A stretch of DNA of 45,858 nt from Nocardiopsis sp. CC223A (lineage in GTDB: Bacteria; Actinomycetota; Actinomycetes; Streptosporangiales; Streptosporangiaceae), in contig NZ_JASFDV010000059.1 in assembly GCF_030766825.1 (NCBI RefSeq), forward strand, positions 1 to 45,858, in the 5' to 3' direction. The notes beneath the pieces are model-generated. The model was given only the letters and a program-made list of their open reading frames with translations. It was not told where the DNA came from and ran no database searches. Positions 7,337-15,292 of this stretch are shown piece after piece. Position 1 is the stretch's first letter. The number at the start of each line of letters is the position of its first letter. The position numbers were made by a program, and so were the translations under genes.

Positions 7337-8163
7337 GCGCCGTGACGACACGGGAGCGGTCGGTGCAGGCCGGGGCCGTGTCCCACGTCCCCCGGCACAT
7401 CACGCCGCTGACCACCGTCCGCAACGGGCTCCAGCTGGCCTGGCGCAGCATCCTGAAGATCAAGGCCAACCCCGAGGAGGTCTTCGGGCTCATCCTCCAA
7501 CCGGTCATGTTCGTGACCCTGTTCGTCTTCGTCTTCGGCCAGGCGCTCATGGGCGACTGGCAGGCCTACCGGGACTTCCTGATGCCCGGCATCGTGGCGC
7601 AGTCGGTCATCTTCGCGACGCTGGGCACCGGGTTCGCCCTGAGCCAGGACGTGGAGAAGGGGATCTTCGACCGGTTCCGCTCACTGCCCATCGCGAGGTC
7701 GGCCCCGCTGATCGGCGCGATCCTGGGCGACCTGGTGCGGTACACGATCACGGTGGTGATGGTGCTGCTGGTCGGCGTGCTCATCGGGTTCCGGCCCGAG
7801 GGCGGCCTGGTGGGCGTGGTCGCCGCCGGGGCGCTGGTGCTGCTGTTCGCGTTCGCCCTGTGCTGGATGTCGGCCTTCGTGGGCATGATCGTGCGCACGC
7901 CGATGGCCGTGCAGGCGTTCGGGATGATCCTGATGTTCCCGCTGACGTTCGCCAGCTCGGCGTTCGTCGACCCCGACAGCATGCCCTCCTGGCTGCGGGT
8001 GATCGCCGCGAACAACCCGGTGACGCACATCGTGGACGCCATGCGCGGGCTGATGATCGGCGGTGACGTCGCCGGGCCGGTGACGTGGACGCTGGTGTGG
8101 GCGGCGATCATCACCGCGGTCTTCTTCCCACCCGCGGTGTGGGCCTACCGGCGCCGCACCTGA
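7333..8163 (+). CDS. DrrB-like ABC-2 exporter permease
   Basis: A 276-residue ABC-2 family membrane protein with about six transmembrane helices, including LILQPVMFVTLFVFVFGQAL, a long VVMVLLVGVLIGF helix and AFGMILMFPLTFASSAFV. The cytoplasmic EKGIFDRFRSLPIARSAP loop and NNPVTHIVDAMRGL near the end are DrrB hallmarks. It starts at ATG 7333 inside the ATPase stop (ATGA) behind GGAGGTACC, so the two proteins are translationally coupled. It ends 118 bp before the convergent SARP-type gene, with a terminator hairpin between them. Confidence 0.9.
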   Translation: MSAVTTRERSVQAGAVSHVPRHITPLTTVRNGLQLAWRSILKIKANPEEVFGLILQPVMFVTLFVFVFGQALMGDWQAYRDFLMPGIVAQSVIFATLGTGFALSQDVEKGIFDRFRSLPIARSAPLIGAILGDLVRYTITVVMVLLVGVLIGFRPEGGLVGVVAAGALVLLFAFALCWMSAFVGMIVRTPMAVQAFGMILMFPLTFASSAFVDPDSMPSWLRVIAANNPVTHIVDAMRGLMIGGDVAGPVTWTLVWAAIITAVFFPPAVWAYRRRT

Positions 8164-8194
8164 ACCACGCCCCCGGACGGCGACGGTCGACCCG

Positions 8195-8224
8195 CGGTGG
8201 CCCGGGGTCCGCCCCGGACCACCG
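8195..8224. terminator. GC hairpin between convergent genes
   Basis: CGGTGGcCCGGGG, loop TCCG, CCCCGGaCCACCG: a 12-bp stem with one mismatch, placed midway between two convergent genes, so it probably serves both. Confidence 0.6.
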
Positions 8225-8281
8225 TCCCGGGTACCACGCCGACCGCTCGACGGCCCGAGGCGACCGGCTACGGACGGCTGC

Positions 8282-11200
8282 TCAGCGACGCTCGTGCGGG
8301 ACCTCCTCCGGGACGGTCTCGGCCAACCAGCGGGAGGCGGCGCCGAGCGCCTCCTCCGGGGTCAGGGCGGCCGCCTCCTCGACAAGGCGGGTGCACTCCC
8401 GGGCACCGATTTCTTCACGGAGGCGCTGAACGGTGCGCACCGCGAACGGACCGGCGGTGTCGGCGACACCGCGCAGCGCACGCGCCCACCCGGCCAGCCG
8501 GGCCGCCGACCGCGGCTCCCCTTCCACGACCACGGCCGCCAGCACGTCGAGGATCTCGGCCCGGATCGGACCCATGACCCCGATGACACTCCACCACGAC
8601 CAGGCGGCCTCACGCCGGGCACGCTCCGGATCGCCCTCGTACCAGGAGATGGTCGCCGACAGGGTGCACGCTCCGACCGCGATGTAGACGGGCGCGAACC
8701 CGCCGAGCCTGTCCAGCATGGACTTGATCCGCTCCACCAGGGCACGGGCCCGGGAGCGGTCGCCCGCCTCGCTCTCCCACTGCGCCTGGGCCAGGAGCAA
8801 CAGGACGGTGTGCTCGGGCTGGATCGGGGGCCGACCCGCCAACCCGTCCAGTTCGGCGCGGGCCGGGTCCAGGTCCCCTCGGTCGATGAGGGCCTGGGCC
8901 CGGCGCACCCGGAACACCGCGGCCATGCCCTCCAGCCCCTGGGAGTCGGCCAGGGCCACCCCCTCCTCCAGCAGTTCCGCGCTGTGCCCCCGGTCGACGA
9001 AGCGGTACAGGTCGGCCGCCTGGGCCAGGGCCTGGCACACGCCCCACCCGTCGCCGACCGCCCGGAACTCCTCCAGCGCCGTGTCCGCCCGCTCCAGGGC
9101 CGAGTCGAAGCGGCCGACGAGGGTGTCCACCAGGGACAGCAGCGTGCACGCCATGGCGTGCATCCACGGGTCGGACCCGTCCAGAACACGGGCGATCCGT
9201 TTCCGGGTCTCCCCGTCGCCGCCCTCCGTCATCGCCCGGTACATCAGGCAGTAGATGAGCAGGGGGTGCTCCTCGGGGAGGCGGCCCTCTGCGGCGAGCG
9301 CCTCCTCGATGGCCCGGACATGGCCCTGGACGTCGTCGAGGGAGTCCGTGGTCGCCGCCGCCCGGTGGAACAGGCAGGCGGCGTGGCCCACCGCACGGCC
9401 GGGCGGGACGTCGTCGCCCATGAGGTCCAGGGCCTGCCCGGCCCAGCGGCCGAGCGGCTCCCAGGAGTCGGTCAGGGTCCAGTACCACTGGGAGTACTCG
9501 ATGAGGTCCAGGACGAGGTGGACGTCGCGGCGCCCCACCGCCCACCGCATGGCCGCGGCGAAACCGTCGTTCTCGTCGTGCAGGCGGGCGATGAGCTCAC
9601 CCTGGCGGGGGCCGCGCAGCAGCGGTTCCGCCGCCTTCCACAGGTCGCGGACACGGTGGGCGTGGGCGTCCCGGACGGCCTCGCCCTCCCCGGCCTCGGC
9701 GAGGCGTTCGGCCGCGTAGGCGCGGACGGTCTCCAGCAGCCGGTAGCGGGGCGGGGTGTCGACGCGGCGCGGTTCCTCGGCGATCACCAGGGACTTGTCG
9801 ACCAGGGCGAACAGGACGGTCCACACGTCGTGTCCGGCGACGGTGCCGGGGGCGTCGGGGTCGGCGCAGACGTGTTCCACCGATTCCAGGTCCGCGCCAC
9901 CGGCGAACACCGACAGGCGGCGCAGCAAGCGGCGTTCGGCCTCGTCCAGCAGGTCCCAGCTCCAGTCGACGACCGCGCGCAGGGTGCTGTGCCGCGGCGT
10001 GCGGCGGACGCCGCCGCCCAGCAGGCGGAAGCGGTCGTCGAGCCGTTCGGCGAGCTGGGCGGGGGTCATCGCGCGCAGGCGGGCGGCCGCCAGTTCCAGC
10101 GCCAGCGGCATGCCGTCCAGTGCGCGGACGATGCGCACGACGTGGGGGACGTTGTCGTCGGTGATGTCGAAACCCGGGCGGACCGCGCGGGCGCGCTCGG
10201 CGAACAGGACGACGGAGGAGGCCGCCGCGGCCTCGGCGGCACGGGCGTGCTCGGCGGGCAGGGGCAGGGAGGGGACGGGCAGGAGGTGCTCGCCCGGCGT
10301 GCCCAGGGGTTCGCGGGAGGTGGCCAGGACGCGCAGGCGCGGGCACCGCGCCAGCAACTGCGCGGCCAGGCGCGCGGCGTCGTCGACGAGGTGCTCGCAG
10401 TTGTCCAGGATCAGGAGGACGGGGTGGTCGGCGATGAACGCGGCGATGCGCTCCGCGGGTGACGGCGGCGGAACGGAGCGGGCCTGGAGGAGGGCGTGCT
10501 CGCGCAGCCCCAGGGTGTCGGCGACGGCCTCGGCCAGAGAGGCGCCCTCGGTGAGGGGGGCGAATTCGACGAACCAGGCGCCGTGGGACGACAGGTCGGG
10601 GTGCCCGACCGCGAAGGCGGTGGCCCCCTCGACGGCCAGTCGGGTCTTGCCCGCCCCGCCCGGGCCGAGCAGGGTGACCAGGCGGCCGCGGGCGAGCAGG
10701 TCGACGGCGACGCCGACCTCGGCCCGCGGCACGAACCCGGTCAGCGGCACCGGCAGGTGCAACGGCACCCCGCCCGCTCGGCCGAGCGCCCCGGCGGCGC
10801 TGTTCTCGGCGGCCTCGCCACCGGTACCGATCGCCCGGGCCCCCGGGTCCGAGGGCGCGCCGGCCCACGCACCGGTGCCGGTGCCGGTCGACACCGGTGC
10901 CGTGCCCGGGGCCGCAGGGACGGCGGCGCCGGCGCCGGGGGTCGGGGCGGCACCGGTCGGGAGGGGCGTCCCGGAAACGGGTGGTGACGCGGGCGGCGCG
11001 GCCGTGTCGGTCGGGGCGGGGGCGGACAGTTGACCGCGGAGCAGGCGCAGGTGGACGTCCTCCAGGTGCGGGGAGGGGTCCAGGCCCACTTCGTCGGCCA
11101 GGCGGGCGCGGAAGCGCTCGTAGGCCGCCAGCGCGTCGGCGGTGCGCCCGGCCGCCGCCAGGGCGCGCAGCAGCAGCTCCACCGGGCGCTCCCGGTGCGG

Positions 11201-11761
11201 TCCGGCCCCGGTCAGGGCCCGGGCCTCGGCCACCGCGTCGGCGGTGCGGCCCAGATCGAGCAGGGCCGCCGACCGCTCCTCCCGGGCGGTGAGGTACGTC
11301 TGGTCCAGGCGTGCCGCGACGCCCTCGGCCAACCCCCGGGCGGTCAGGTCCACCAGGGCCGGGCCCCGCCACAGCCCCAGCGCCCGGTCCAGGTCCGCCA
11401 GGGCCGGGCCGGGGCGGCCGCCCGCGCGGTGGCCGCGGCCCGCCCGGACCAGCTCCTCGAACACGCACAGGTCGACCCGGTCCGGCGCCACGTCCAGCCG
11501 GTACCCCTGCGGCCCGCCCTCCACCGCCGCCCCGGCGGCCAGCGCCCGGCGCAGCCGCGACACCAGCGCCTGTAGGGCGTTGGCCGCCCCGACCGGTGGG
11601 GCGCCCGACCACACGGATTCGAGCAGGTGGTCGGCGGCCACCCACTGGCCGGGACGGAGCAGCAGCAGCCCCAGAAGGGTGCGTAACCGGGCACCACCGA
11701 TGGTCACGGGCTCCCCGGAGGCGTCGTGCACCAGCAGGGGGCCGAGAATGGAGAACCGCAC
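8282..11761 (-). CDS. AfsR/SARP-type transcriptional regulator (winged HTH, BTAD, NB-ARC, TPR-like)
   Basis: A 1159-residue STAND-class activator. Residues 1-95 form the OmpR-type winged helix (FSILGPLLVHD, then LGLLLLRPGQWVAADHLLES). A bacterial transcriptional activation domain follows to about 245 (FEELVRAGR ... AYERFRARLADEVGLDP). Next comes a 90-residue Ala/Pro/Thr linker and an NB-ARC ATPase with P-loop GPGGAGKT (Lys372), Walker B LLILDNCEHL and sensor LATSREPLG. The C-terminal half is helical and TPR-like. I chose GTG 11761, preceded by GGAGGGGT; the frame runs open to 12184, but the extra 141 residues are Arg/Pro noise. Relatives switch on secondary metabolism; no biosynthetic cluster is visible here, so its target is unknown. 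Confidence 0.88.
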   Translation of the reverse strand: MRFSILGPLLVHDASGEPVTIGGARLRTLLGLLLLRPGQWVAADHLLESVWSGAPPVGAANALQALVSRLRRALAAGAAVEGGPQGYRLDVAPDRVDLCVFEELVRAGRGHRAGGRPGPALADLDRALGLWRGPALVDLTARGLAEGVAARLDQTYLTAREERSAALLDLGRTADAVAEARALTGAGPHRERPVELLLRALAAAGRTADALAAYERFRARLADEVGLDPSPHLEDVHLRLLRGQLSAPAPTDTAAPPASPPVSGTPLPTGAAPTPGAGAAVPAAPGTAPVSTGTGTGAWAGAPSDPGARAIGTGGEAAENSAAGALGRAGGVPLHLPVPLTGFVPRAEVGVAVDLLARGRLVTLLGPGGAGKTRLAVEGATAFAVGHPDLSSHGAWFVEFAPLTEGASLAEAVADTLGLREHALLQARSVPPPSPAERIAAFIADHPVLLILDNCEHLVDDAARLAAQLLARCPRLRVLATSREPLGTPGEHLLPVPSLPLPAEHARAAEAAAASSVVLFAERARAVRPGFDITDDNVPHVVRIVRALDGMPLALELAAARLRAMTPAQLAERLDDRFRLLGGGVRRTPRHSTLRAVVDWSWDLLDEAERRLLRRLSVFAGGADLESVEHVCADPDAPGTVAGHDVWTVLFALVDKSLVIAEEPRRVDTPPRYRLLETVRAYAAERLAEAGEGEAVRDAHAHRVRDLWKAAEPLLRGPRQGELIARLHDENDGFAAAMRWAVGRRDVHLVLDLIEYSQWYWTLTDSWEPLGRWAGQALDLMGDDVPPGRAVGHAACLFHRAAATTDSLDDVQGHVRAIEEALAAEGRLPEEHPLLIYCLMYRAMTEGGDGETRKRIARVLDGSDPWMHAMACTLLSLVDTLVGRFDSALERADTALEEFRAVGDGWGVCQALAQAADLYRFVDRGHSAELLEEGVALADSQGLEGMAAVFRVRRAQALIDRGDLDPARAELDGLAGRPPIQPEHTVLLLLAQAQWESEAGDRSRARALVERIKSMLDRLGGFAPVYIAVGACTLSATISWYEGDPERARREAAWSWWSVIGVMGPIRAEILDVLAAVVVEGEPRSAARLAGWARALRGVADTAGPFAVRTVQRLREEIGARECTRLVEEAAALTPEEALGAASRWLAETVPEEVPHERR

Positions 11762-12017
11762 CCCTCCATCATGGCCTCCCGAAGGCGGTGGGGGGCGTTG
11801 TCCACAGGGACGATGTCGGACACGACGGGCCGCCCCGGGCGGGTCGGGTCCGCAGTAAGGTTCGCTGAGGAACGTGTGCGGGTGTTCGCGCACGTCGCCT
11901 TCGCCGCGCCCGGCGCCGGGACCGTTCCGGACACCGCGCCGCGGCCGTTTCCGTCCTGCGGGGCGCCCCGTCCCTACGGCGTTCCGCGTTCTTCCAGAGT
12001 TCAGCAGGAGTCCCACA

Positions 12018-12635
12018 TTGTTCCCGGCCCTCCCTTCCCTCCGGACGACCGGGGCGCGCCGTGCGCCCCGCACCTCCCCCGGCGCGCTCACCGGCGCTCT
12101 GGTGGCGGGGACGGCGTTGACGCTGACCACCGGCTGCGGCCTGTTCGCCCCCGGGCAGAACGGGGACGTGCCCGACGACATCAACGTCGCCAGCCCGCTG
12201 ATGCAGGAGGGCCGCCCGCTGCCCGACGCCTACACCTGCGTCGGCTCCGAGCCGGATGAGGACGGCGAGCGGGAGACGTACTCGCCTCCGCTGAGCTGGT
12301 CGGGACTGCCGGAGGAAACGGAGTCCCTCGCGGTGGTGGTGGACGACCCCGAGGCCGCCGAGGTGTTCTGGGTGCTCTTCGACCTGGACCCGCAGTCCGG
12401 CGAACTGCGGCAGAACACGGTGCCCGCGGCCGCCCGCCAGGGCCTGAACAGCACGGGCGGGGCCGCCTACCACCCGCCCTGCCCGGAGGAGGACGACCCG
12501 CACGGCTACCGGTTCACGGTGTACGCGCTGAGCGCCCCGCTGGACCTGCCCGAGGGCGCGGAGCTGTCATCGACGCTGGAGGCGATCGCCGACCGCGCGA
12601 TCGCGCGGGGCTCCCTGGTCACCGGCACGGAGTGA
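12018..12635 (+). CDS. PEBP-family (YbhB/YbcL, Raf kinase inhibitor-like) lipoprotein
   Basis: A 205-residue predicted lipoprotein. An Arg-containing n-region and hydrophobic stretch (GALTGALVAGTALTLTTGC) end at Cys40; the lipobox is imperfect (Thr-Thr-Gly-Cys). The mature part has the PEBP core: SPPLSWSGLPEETESLAVVV, a DDPEA motif, FWVLFDLDP, and YRFTVYALSAPLDLPEGA near the C-terminus. Members bind small anionic ligands; cellular roles are poorly known. The start is inferred as TTG 12018 because CAGGAG lies 7 bp before it, and upstream codons in the same frame are Arg/Pro noise. It is divergent from the SARP-type gene across 256 bp. Confidence 0.75.
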   Translation: MFPALPSLRTTGARRAPRTSPGALTGALVAGTALTLTTGCGLFAPGQNGDVPDDINVASPLMQEGRPLPDAYTCVGSEPDEDGERETYSPPLSWSGLPEETESLAVVVDDPEAAEVFWVLFDLDPQSGELRQNTVPAAARQGLNSTGGAAYHPPCPEEDDPHGYRFTVYALSAPLDLPEGAELSSTLEAIADRAIARGSLVTGTE

Positions 12636-12655
12636 TCCGGGTCGTCACGCGCGCA

Positions 12656-12694
12656 CCGTCCCGGGCCGCCCGCACGCGTCCCGGGACGGCAGTC
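12656..12694 (+). terminator. Hairpin with T tract after the PEBP lipoprotein
   Basis: CCGTCCCGGG at 12656-12665 pairs with CCCGGGACGG at 12680-12689, followed shortly by TTTT. It lies 20 bp after the stop. The 349-bp gap 12636-12984 otherwise holds only a candidate promoter; the open frame through it looks non-coding. Confidence 0.55.
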
Positions 12695-12731
12695 CTTTTC
12701 CCGATTCCCCGAGGAAGCCCCCATCGCCCTC

Positions 12732-12760
12732 TGCACACAGGGCACGACAGCGCATACAGT
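12732..12760 (+). promoter_or_regulatory. Candidate promoter for the membrane-anchored repeat protein
   Basis: TGCACA at 12732-12737 and TACAGT at 12755-12760 with a 17-bp spacer, each matching four of six consensus positions. The start codon is 224 bp downstream, leaving a long untranslated leader in which no structure is obvious. Confidence 0.3.
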
Positions 12761-12984
12761 GGGGCAGTGCCCCCCGCCCCTTTTCAGATGACCGTTACCC
12801 GTCCACTCGCCGCGCGGCACGCTGACCTGAGACCGCACAGGAGTCGCCTGCACCCCACCCTCTCCGCAGGCCGCCCCTCCACGGGCCCAGGCGGTCGCCG
12901 CCCCGCTCCGACCGGCCCTCGCCCGGGCCTGTCCCCGGAGGGATCCGGGTGCGCGGCCGACCTCCCCAAGGTAGAGCGAACACC

Positions 12985-14958
12985 ATGACCCTCACCGTCA
13001 TCATCATCGCCATCGTCGTCGTGCTGGCCGTGCTGCTGCTCCTGCTGCTGGGCATGCGCGCGCTCAACCTGGGGTCGCGCGACGACGGCTACGAGGACGA
13101 CTACGAATACGACGAGGACGACGAGGGGCGCGACGCGGATCCGGGGGACGGCGGGAACGACGCCCCGCGGGGGCGCGGCCGCGGACAGCGCCCGGCCGGG
13201 CGGGCGGAGCGGCGCCCCAGGCCCAAGCCCCGGCGCGGTAAACGCGAGGCCGACTGGGACGACGACGAGGACGGCGGTTTCTGGTCGAGTCTGGGCGACG
13301 ACGCCGACGAACGCCCGGGCCGGGGCCGGAGCGGCCACGACGACCGGGACGACCACGGGGACGACCGGGCGCCCAGCGTCACACAGTACGAGTACGAGGA
13401 CGACGACGAGGAGGCGCCGACCGGTGCGCCCGAGGCCACCACGGTGCTGCCGCGCGCGACCGGTGCCGCGGACCCGTCCGCGGACCTCGCGATGCTGGCC
13501 AGCCTGGGCCGCAACGACGACGGCCGTCCGGCGTCCGACGACGACCGGGCGCTGCCGCCGCGCCCCGAGCGCGCCGAGCTGCCGCCCACCCGCGAGCCCG
13601 ACCCGGCGGTCCCACCCACGCCCGCGACGCGGGAGGACGATCCGCTCAGCTCCAGTTCCTGGAACGTGCGGACCACTCCGTCGCCGGGCTCCCCGTCCCT
13701 GGCCGACCGGCTGACCGCGGCCCACAGCGACCCGCTCGGCGACCCCCTGGGCACCGGCGGTCCGACGCGCGACCCGCTGGGCGCGCCGTCGGCGAGCGGC
13801 GCGACCCCGGCCCCGGGCGGTGGGCCCTACACTCCGGCGCCGCCCTCCCCGTCCCCCTACGACGGCGGCACGGGCGGGCGCGGGCGCATCGACGACCCGG
13901 ATCCGCTGGGCGGCGGGTACCGCGGGGCATCCTCCTCCGGCGCCGACGTGGGCTCACCGATCTGGTCGAGCATGGACACCGGTTCCCACCAGCGCCCGGC
14001 GGGCGGCTACGGCGTCGGTCCGGGCACTCCGGGCGAGCCGCTGGGCGGGGGGTACCCCGTCCCGGGGCGGCCCGACCCGCTGGCGGGTCCGGGCGCGCAC
14101 GGCCGCCCGGACCGTCCCGCCTACGACAGCGGCACGCACACGCGGTCGGACTACGGGGCGCCCCGACGACCCGAGTACGAGACCGGCGAACACACCCGCC
14201 CCTCCTACGACACCGGGTCCTACACCCGGCCCGAATACGACACCGGCACCCACCACCGGCCCGGCCACCCCGCCCCCGGCTACGGCACCGGCCCGGCCGC
14301 CTACGACAGCGGCACGCACACGCGGTCGGACTACGGGGCGCCCCGACGACCCGAGTACGAGACCGGCGAACACACCCGCCCCTCCTACGACACCGGGTCC
14401 TACACCCGGCCCGAATACGACACCGGCACCCACCACCGGCCCGGTTACCCCGGCCCCGGTCACGACACCGCCGGCTCGCCCTACGACAGCGGCACTCACT
14501 CCCGCCCCTCGGGCGGTGAACCGCTGTGGGGCGCAGGCGAGAACGCCCGGCCGGGTGCGCCGTCCGGGTACGGCGGTCCGGCCCCGGCCGGACGGCCCGA
14601 ACCGTTCGACACGCCCTCCGGCGCACCCGGCCACGGCGGCGGGTACGGCGTTCCGCCCGGACTCGGCGCACCGATCGGCCCACCCGGCGCCGACCCGCTG
14701 CGCGGCGGCCCGGGCGCGGGTTACGTTCCCACCGGCCAGAACCCCTCCTTCGGTGGCCGGCCGGGCGACGGCTACGACGACGTGCTCGGCGGTTACCCGT
14801 CGAGCCCGGCGGAGCCGGAGTACGACGGCTACATCCCGCTGGAGGAGTGGCACCGCGGCGGAGCACCCGACCCCTACCGGGGTGCGCAGCCCTACGACCG
14901 GCGCGAGCAGGACCACCGGGGCTACGACGACGGTCACGGAGACGGCCGCTTCCGGTGA
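12985..14958 (+). CDS. Membrane-anchored acidic, Tyr/Gly/Pro-rich repeat protein, unknown function
   Basis: A 657-residue protein with one N-terminal transmembrane helix (TVIIIAIVVVLAVLLLLLLG, residues 3-23) and no recognisable folded domain after it. Residues about 32-160 are strongly acidic (runs of Asp/Glu with YEDD and EYDEDDE) with a basic Arg/Lys/Pro island. The rest is low complexity, rich in Gly, Pro, Tyr, Thr and His. Residues about 375-490 hold two near-identical 60-residue repeats, each made of short units such as YDTGSYTRPEYDTGTHHRPG. The start is ATG 12985 (MTLTVIII). The orientation is probably C-in, given the Arg after the helix. It stands alone between terminators. I do not recognise the family. 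Confidence 0.75.
   Translation: MTLTVIIIAIVVVLAVLLLLLLGMRALNLGSRDDGYEDDYEYDEDDEGRDADPGDGGNDAPRGRGRGQRPAGRAERRPRPKPRRGKREADWDDDEDGGFWSSLGDDADERPGRGRSGHDDRDDHGDDRAPSVTQYEYEDDDEEAPTGAPEATTVLPRATGAADPSADLAMLASLGRNDDGRPASDDDRALPPRPERAELPPTREPDPAVPPTPATREDDPLSSSSWNVRTTPSPGSPSLADRLTAAHSDPLGDPLGTGGPTRDPLGAPSASGATPAPGGGPYTPAPPSPSPYDGGTGGRGRIDDPDPLGGGYRGASSSGADVGSPIWSSMDTGSHQRPAGGYGVGPGTPGEPLGGGYPVPGRPDPLAGPGAHGRPDRPAYDSGTHTRSDYGAPRRPEYETGEHTRPSYDTGSYTRPEYDTGTHHRPGHPAPGYGTGPAAYDSGTHTRSDYGAPRRPEYETGEHTRPSYDTGSYTRPEYDTGTHHRPGYPGPGHDTAGSPYDSGTHSRPSGGEPLWGAGENARPGAPSGYGGPAPAGRPEPFDTPSGAPGHGGGYGVPPGLGAPIGPPGADPLRGGPGAGYVPTGQNPSFGGRPGDGYDDVLGGYPSSPAEPEYDGYIPLEEWHRGGAPDPYRGAQPYDRREQDHRGYDDGHGDGRFR
14117..14264 (+). 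repeat. 148-bp perfect direct repeat, copy 1
   Basis: Identical base for base to 14297-14444, exactly 180 bp (60 codons) apart, so the repeat stays in frame. Even wobble positions are identical, pointing to a recent duplication or gene conversion. A third, short degenerate start of the unit (YDSGTHSRP) follows copy 2. Confidence 0.95.
14297..14444 (+). repeat. 148-bp perfect direct repeat, copy 2
   Basis: Second copy of the in-frame repeat, identical to 14117-14264. The 32-bp segments between and after the copies differ, so identity stops sharply at the unit's edges. Confidence 0.95.
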
Positions 14959-15031
14959 TCGGGCACCGAACGTGATCGACGCCCCAGACCCGCACTGAGG
15001 CCGGGCCGGCGGGCGATCAGGGGTTCACAAC

Positions 15032-15069
15032 GCCGAGGTGGCGGGTTCACACCCGCCACCTCGGCTTTT
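15032..15069 (+). terminator. Rho-independent terminator
   Basis: A 15-bp perfect stem, GCCGAGGTGGCGGGT with ACCCGCCACCTCGGC, loop TCAC, followed by TTTTGTT. It ends the repeat-protein gene 70 bp upstream. This is one of few terminators here with a real T tract. Confidence 0.85.
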
Positions 15070-15292
15070 GTTCTGTCCGGATTCACACCCGCCTCATGTG
15101 AACACGGGAAAATGGTTACCGAAACCACAACAGTCCGTAACACAGAGCCACTCCCATTGACTACAGTTAGTGACTGACACGGCACCCTTCGAGACATCTC
15201 GAAAGTCGCCCCGCCGTGCGCGCCCCCCGGTCCGGACACCTCAAGTCCCCGTGCGCCTACGCATCGCCTGCCCGAACAGAACAGGAGCCACC

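Noticed and set aside
6380..11761. A biosynthetic cluster around the DrrAB-type exporter and the SARP-type regulator.
   Set aside because: No synthase, ligase or tailoring gene is present on either side; neighbours are housekeeping-type genes.
8282..12184. The open frame of the SARP-type gene extends 141 codons upstream of 11761.
   Set aside because: The extra part is Arg/Pro/Gly noise overlapping the PEBP gene; GTG 11761 has a strong ribosome site and the protein begins correctly there.
12632..12988. A 118-codon plus-strand frame between the PEBP and repeat-protein genes.
   Set aside because: Arg/Pro/Ser-rich composition without domains, no ribosome site, and it crosses a terminator hairpin.
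15020..15069. GGTTCACACCCGCC looks like a tRNA T-arm.
   Set aside because: The whole segment is one 15-bp hairpin followed by T residues; no anticodon or acceptor stem fits.
15100..15292. A riboswitch before the SulP-anhydrase gene.
   Set aside because: The leader has no recognisable conserved structure; nothing beyond AT-rich sequence was seen.
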